Assembly: GCA_001298555.1 (NCBI GenBank)
Contig: LJCW01000353.1
Coordinates: 1 to 42,093 of the forward strand
Reading direction: 5' to 3'
Source of the DNA: Actinobacteria bacterium OV450
GTDB lineage: Bacteria; Actinomycetota; Actinomycetes; Streptomycetales; Streptomycetaceae
DNA length: 42,093 nucleotides
The translations under genes were made by a program, and so were the position numbers. Under the pieces are notes generated by a model. It did not search any database. It worked only from the letters and a program-made list of their open reading frames with translations, and had not been told where the DNA came from. This document shows positions 40,042 to 42,093 of this stretch, in pieces (the stretch's first letter is position 1; every line of letters starts with the position of its first letter).

Positions 40042-40178
40042 GGGCCCCATCCTTCGGTGCGTCGCTCCGGTGCAGACTCAGCGGGTGCTGCTGCGGGTGT
40101 TGCGTTCGCGGTGCTGCGGTGTCGTTGCGGTGTATGCCGCAGCGTGCCCGCACGCGATTTCTCTTCCGTTGCCCGGCT

Positions 40179-40204
40179 GTGAACCCCGTGTTACCGAGGT
40201 TTAC
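40179..40204 (-). promoter_or_regulatory. Candidate GlnR box upstream of glnII
   Basis: On the minus strand GTAAC-N6-TTCAC (40179-40194) keeps the AC-N9-AC spacing of the GlnR consensus gTnAc-N6-GaAAc, with a further GTAAAC directly before it. It is about 140 bp upstream of glnII. GlnR is encoded elsewhere. Confidence 0.55.
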
Positions 40205-40310
40205 TCCGCAGTTCGAGGGGGCTGTGCGGGTTGACGGCAGCACACCCGTCCGAGTGGGGCACACTGAGCAGGTGAGCATTTCGTACGATTTGACCTCGGC
40301 CGGTGACTCC

Positions 40311-41219
40311 ATGGACTCACCCCGCCTTCCCGCCCGCCCCCGGGTCGGCCTGCTGGGCACCGGCCCGTGGGCCCACCGCACCCACGCCCCCGCCCTCGCC
40401 GCGCACGCCGGCTCCGACTTCGCCGGGGTGTGGGGCCGCCGCCCCGAAGCCGCCGCCGAGCTGGCCGACGCGTACGGCGTGAAGGTGTACGAAGACCCCG
40501 ACGCGCTGTTCGCGGACTGTGACGTCGTGGCCTTCGCCCTGCCGCCGGACGTGCAGGCCCCGCTCGCGGTGCGCGCCGCCGCCGCGGGCCGCCACCTGCT
40601 CCTCGACAAGCCCGTCGCCACCACCGTCGAGGACGCCCGCGCCGTGGCCGACGCCACCGCCCGGCACGGCGTCGCCTCCGTCGTCTTCCTCACCCTCCGC
40701 TTCGCCGAGCCGGCCGCCGGCTGGGTCGCCGAGCAGGCCGCCCGCTCCGGCTGGTTCACCGCGAGCGCCCACTGGCTCGGCGCCGTCTTCCCGCCCGACG
40801 GTGCGCCCAGTGCCTACGCCGCCTCGCCCTGGCGCAAGGACAAGGGCGGGCTCTGGGACGTCGGTCCGCACGCGCTGTCCGTGCTGATCCCGGTCCTGGG
40901 CGACGTCACGTCCGTCATCGCCGCCCGGGGACCCTCCGACGTGGTCCAGCTCGCGCTGCGCCACGCCTCGGGCGCCGCCAGCACCGCCGTGCTCAGCCTG
41001 GGTGCGCCGGCCGCGGCGGCCGGGGTGGGGCTGGAACTGCGCGGGGCCGAAGGGGTGTTCTCGCTGCCGGACTGGACCGACGTGCCGGGGGCGTACGGGC
41101 GCGCCCTGGACGCCCTGGTCACCGCTGCCCGGACCGGGGTGGCGGACCCGCGCGACGCGGAGTTCGCGGCCCGGCTGACGCAGATCCTGGCGGAGGCGGA
41201 GGCGCAGCTGCCGGCCTGA
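40311..41219 (+). CDS. Gfo/Idh/MocA-family oxidoreductase
   Basis: A 302-residue NAD(P)-dependent oxidoreductase. The Rossmann start is RVGLLGTGPWAHRTHAPALAAH, with GRRPEAAAELADAYGVKVYEDPDALFADCDVVAFALPPDVQ. The family lysine motif appears as DKPVA near residues 99-103, and KDKGGLWDVGPHALSVLIPVLG (near 174-195) carries the Asp and His of the catalytic end. The substrate, usually a sugar or cyclitol, cannot be told. ATG 40311 is chosen; GTG 40272 would add 13 residues, and neither has a good ribosome site. It is divergent from glnII. Confidence 0.88.
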   Translation: MDSPRLPARPRVGLLGTGPWAHRTHAPALAAHAGSDFAGVWGRRPEAAAELADAYGVKVYEDPDALFADCDVVAFALPPDVQAPLAVRAAAAGRHLLLDKPVATTVEDARAVADATARHGVASVVFLTLRFAEPAAGWVAEQAARSGWFTASAHWLGAVFPPDGAPSAYAASPWRKDKGGLWDVGPHALSVLIPVLGDVTSVIAARGPSDVVQLALRHASGAASTAVLSLGAPAAAAGVGLELRGAEGVFSLPDWTDVPGAYGRALDALVTAARTGVADPRDAEFAARLTQILAEAEAQLPA

Positions 41220-41261
41220 GGGCCCGGTGCGGGGGGCGGCGGCCGGTGCGGGGGCCGGACG

Positions 41262-41810
41262 CTACTTGATGACCGCGTTGGCCACGATGATGGCCAGTCC
41301 GAGGGTCGCGTCCGCGACGCCCCTCAGCAAGGCGGAACCGATCCGGTAGCCGACGCGCAGTGCCACGAAGGAGCCCCACGCGAACAGCAGCGCCGTGTTC
41401 AGGCCGAGCCCGACGGAGGTGACCCCGTACGCGTCCCATCCGGTGAACCCGGCGGCGACCAGGAGCAGGACGGTGGGGAGGGTGGCCACGACCATCGGCC
41501 ACTCGTTCCACAGCACCCGCGAGAGCACCCGCAGGCGGCGGGCGGCGGAGGCGGTCTGTTGGGAGGTCATGTGGTGCGAGTAGCCGTGCGCGAGGGCGGC
41601 CGCGCAGGCGGTGACCAGCACCCAGCTGGCGTCGTAGAACGGGGTGAACGCCTCGCCCTCCTGGTTGAGCGCGGCCATCAGCCCGGACGCGAGCACGGTC
41701 CCGTAGACCCCGCCGAACATCCAGTCGGCACCCCGGCGCGGGGCGGGGAGGTCCGGCCCCGCGGGCGGCAGCCGGGGTCGGAGCTGCTGTAGGTCCTTCG
41801 TGTCGGTCAT
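41262..41810 (-). CDS. Small integral membrane protein, function unknown
   Basis: A 182-residue protein with four or five hydrophobic helices: MFGGVYGTVLASGLMAAL, ASWVLVTACAAALAHGYSHH, WPMVVATLPTVLLLVAAGF, TSVGLGLNTALLFAWGSFVAL and VADATLGLAIIVANAVI. HGYSHHM after the second helix is His-rich and would lie at the membrane surface. ATG 41810 is chosen because AAGGGG lies 6 bases before it; two earlier ATGs at 41816 and 41834 are possible. It is convergent with the oxidoreductase gene, 42 bp apart. Confidence 0.8.
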   Translation of the reverse strand: MTDTKDLQQLRPRLPPAGPDLPAPRRGADWMFGGVYGTVLASGLMAALNQEGEAFTPFYDASWVLVTACAAALAHGYSHHMTSQQTASAARRLRVLSRVLWNEWPMVVATLPTVLLLVAAGFTGWDAYGVTSVGLGLNTALLFAWGSFVALRVGYRIGSALLRGVADATLGLAIIVANAVIK

Positions 41811-41836
41811 CGTCATCCCCTTGGTGCGATACATCC

Positions 41837-41860
41837 CTTTTGGTCGCTATACACCCTAGG
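41837..41860. promoter_or_regulatory. Direct repeat upstream of the small membrane protein
   Basis: On the minus strand TGTATAGCGACC is followed, after a short A/G-rich spacer, by the similar TGTATCGCACC, which runs into the first ATG. The patch is AT-rich against its surroundings and could be a -10/operator region. Weak evidence. Confidence 0.3.
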
Positions 41861-41997
41861 GGGCGACAGATGAGGACGAGATGAGTGCCGGCCCCTCCCT
41901 TCGCGGCCCCTCCCTTCGCGGCCCGTCCCGCCCCGCGGCAGCCGCCGGCGGCGGCCGGGCGGCACCGGCCGGGCGCCGTCCGGACCCGCCGGTGCTA

Positions 41998-42093
41998 GGC
42001 CCTGTCGTCAAACTGCCGTCGTCGCCCGGAGGGCGGCCCCGCGGCGTCTGGTGCGTGCTCTCGGCGTGCCGGGCGGAAGACCGCGTACTGGAC
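41998..42093. mobile_element. Possible left half of a MITE-like or IS-related repeat (cut by window edge)
   Basis: From GGCCCTGTCGTCAAACTGCC (41999) to the edge the sequence resembles, from memory, a repetitive element of Streptomyces that begins with this string and ends with its reverse complement. The right half is not in the window, so this cannot be confirmed. The plus strand is open to the edge from ATG 41881, but the product is low-complexity and probably spurious. Confidence 0.3.

Noticed and set aside
41881..42093. Open plus-strand frame from ATG 41881 to the window edge
   Set aside because: It begins with tandem GPSLR units from a 15-bp repeat, has no ribosome site and runs into the suspected repetitive element; there is no family resemblance.

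Overview
The window is high-GC (about 73%), gene-dense DNA with GTG and TTG starts, GGAGG-type ribosome sites and short overlapping operons. Its content points to a Streptomyces chromosome. From memory, the S. coelicolor chromosome carries the same set (glnE, the maltose operon with AglA and MalR, secreted amylase and pullulanase, glnII) in the equivalent interval.

Layout. (1) 1-3850: the start of a proline-rich protein leaving the left edge, and divergent glnE. (2) 3.9-9.3 kb: an accessory-looking stretch with a methyltransferase broken by a one-base frameshift, an HTH protein with a zinc-finger-like tail, an XRE/DUF5753 regulator whose last 40 residues have slipped out of frame, its DUF397 partner carrying an internal 54-bp duplication, a HEAT-like protein and an Imm49 immunity protein. 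(3) 9.4-26.6 kb: a PAP2 membrane phosphatase and a starch/maltodextrin block. Here malEFG is flanked by two mirror-image alpha-glucosidase/LacI-regulator pairs, followed by a secreted CBM20 alpha-amylase and a 1780-residue amylase-pullulanase. Starch would be cut outside the cell, oligosaccharides imported by MalEFG (no ATPase is encoded here) and hydrolysed inside by the AglA enzymes. (4) 26.6-30.1 kb: a GNAT protein and a TetR / 2Fe-2S flavin reductase / PF10118-like operon in which the last protein has a full ferritin-like di-iron ligand pattern. (5) 30.1-35.5 kb: a large lipoprotein, a membrane protein with a degenerate sigma-like N-terminus, a tyrosine phosphatase and a rhomboid-like protein, all on the minus strand. 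(6) 35.5-37.9 kb: two Met/His-rich membrane proteins that may handle copper, preceded by a perfect 18-bp palindrome. (7) 38-41.8 kb: an orphan OmpR-type winged-helix protein, glnII with a GlnR-type upstream box, a Gfo/Idh/MocA oxidoreductase and a small membrane protein. The last ~95 bp look like one half of a mobile or repetitive element.

The observations most worth following are the candidate di-iron oxygenase operon, the mirrored aglA-malR duplication with a 192-bp near-identical inverted tract, a LacI-type operator inside the first codons of one aglA copy, the membrane-fused sigma-like protein, and the Met/His-rich pair with its palindrome. No tRNA, rRNA or CRISPR was seen. All calls come from reading the sequence; no database search was possible.
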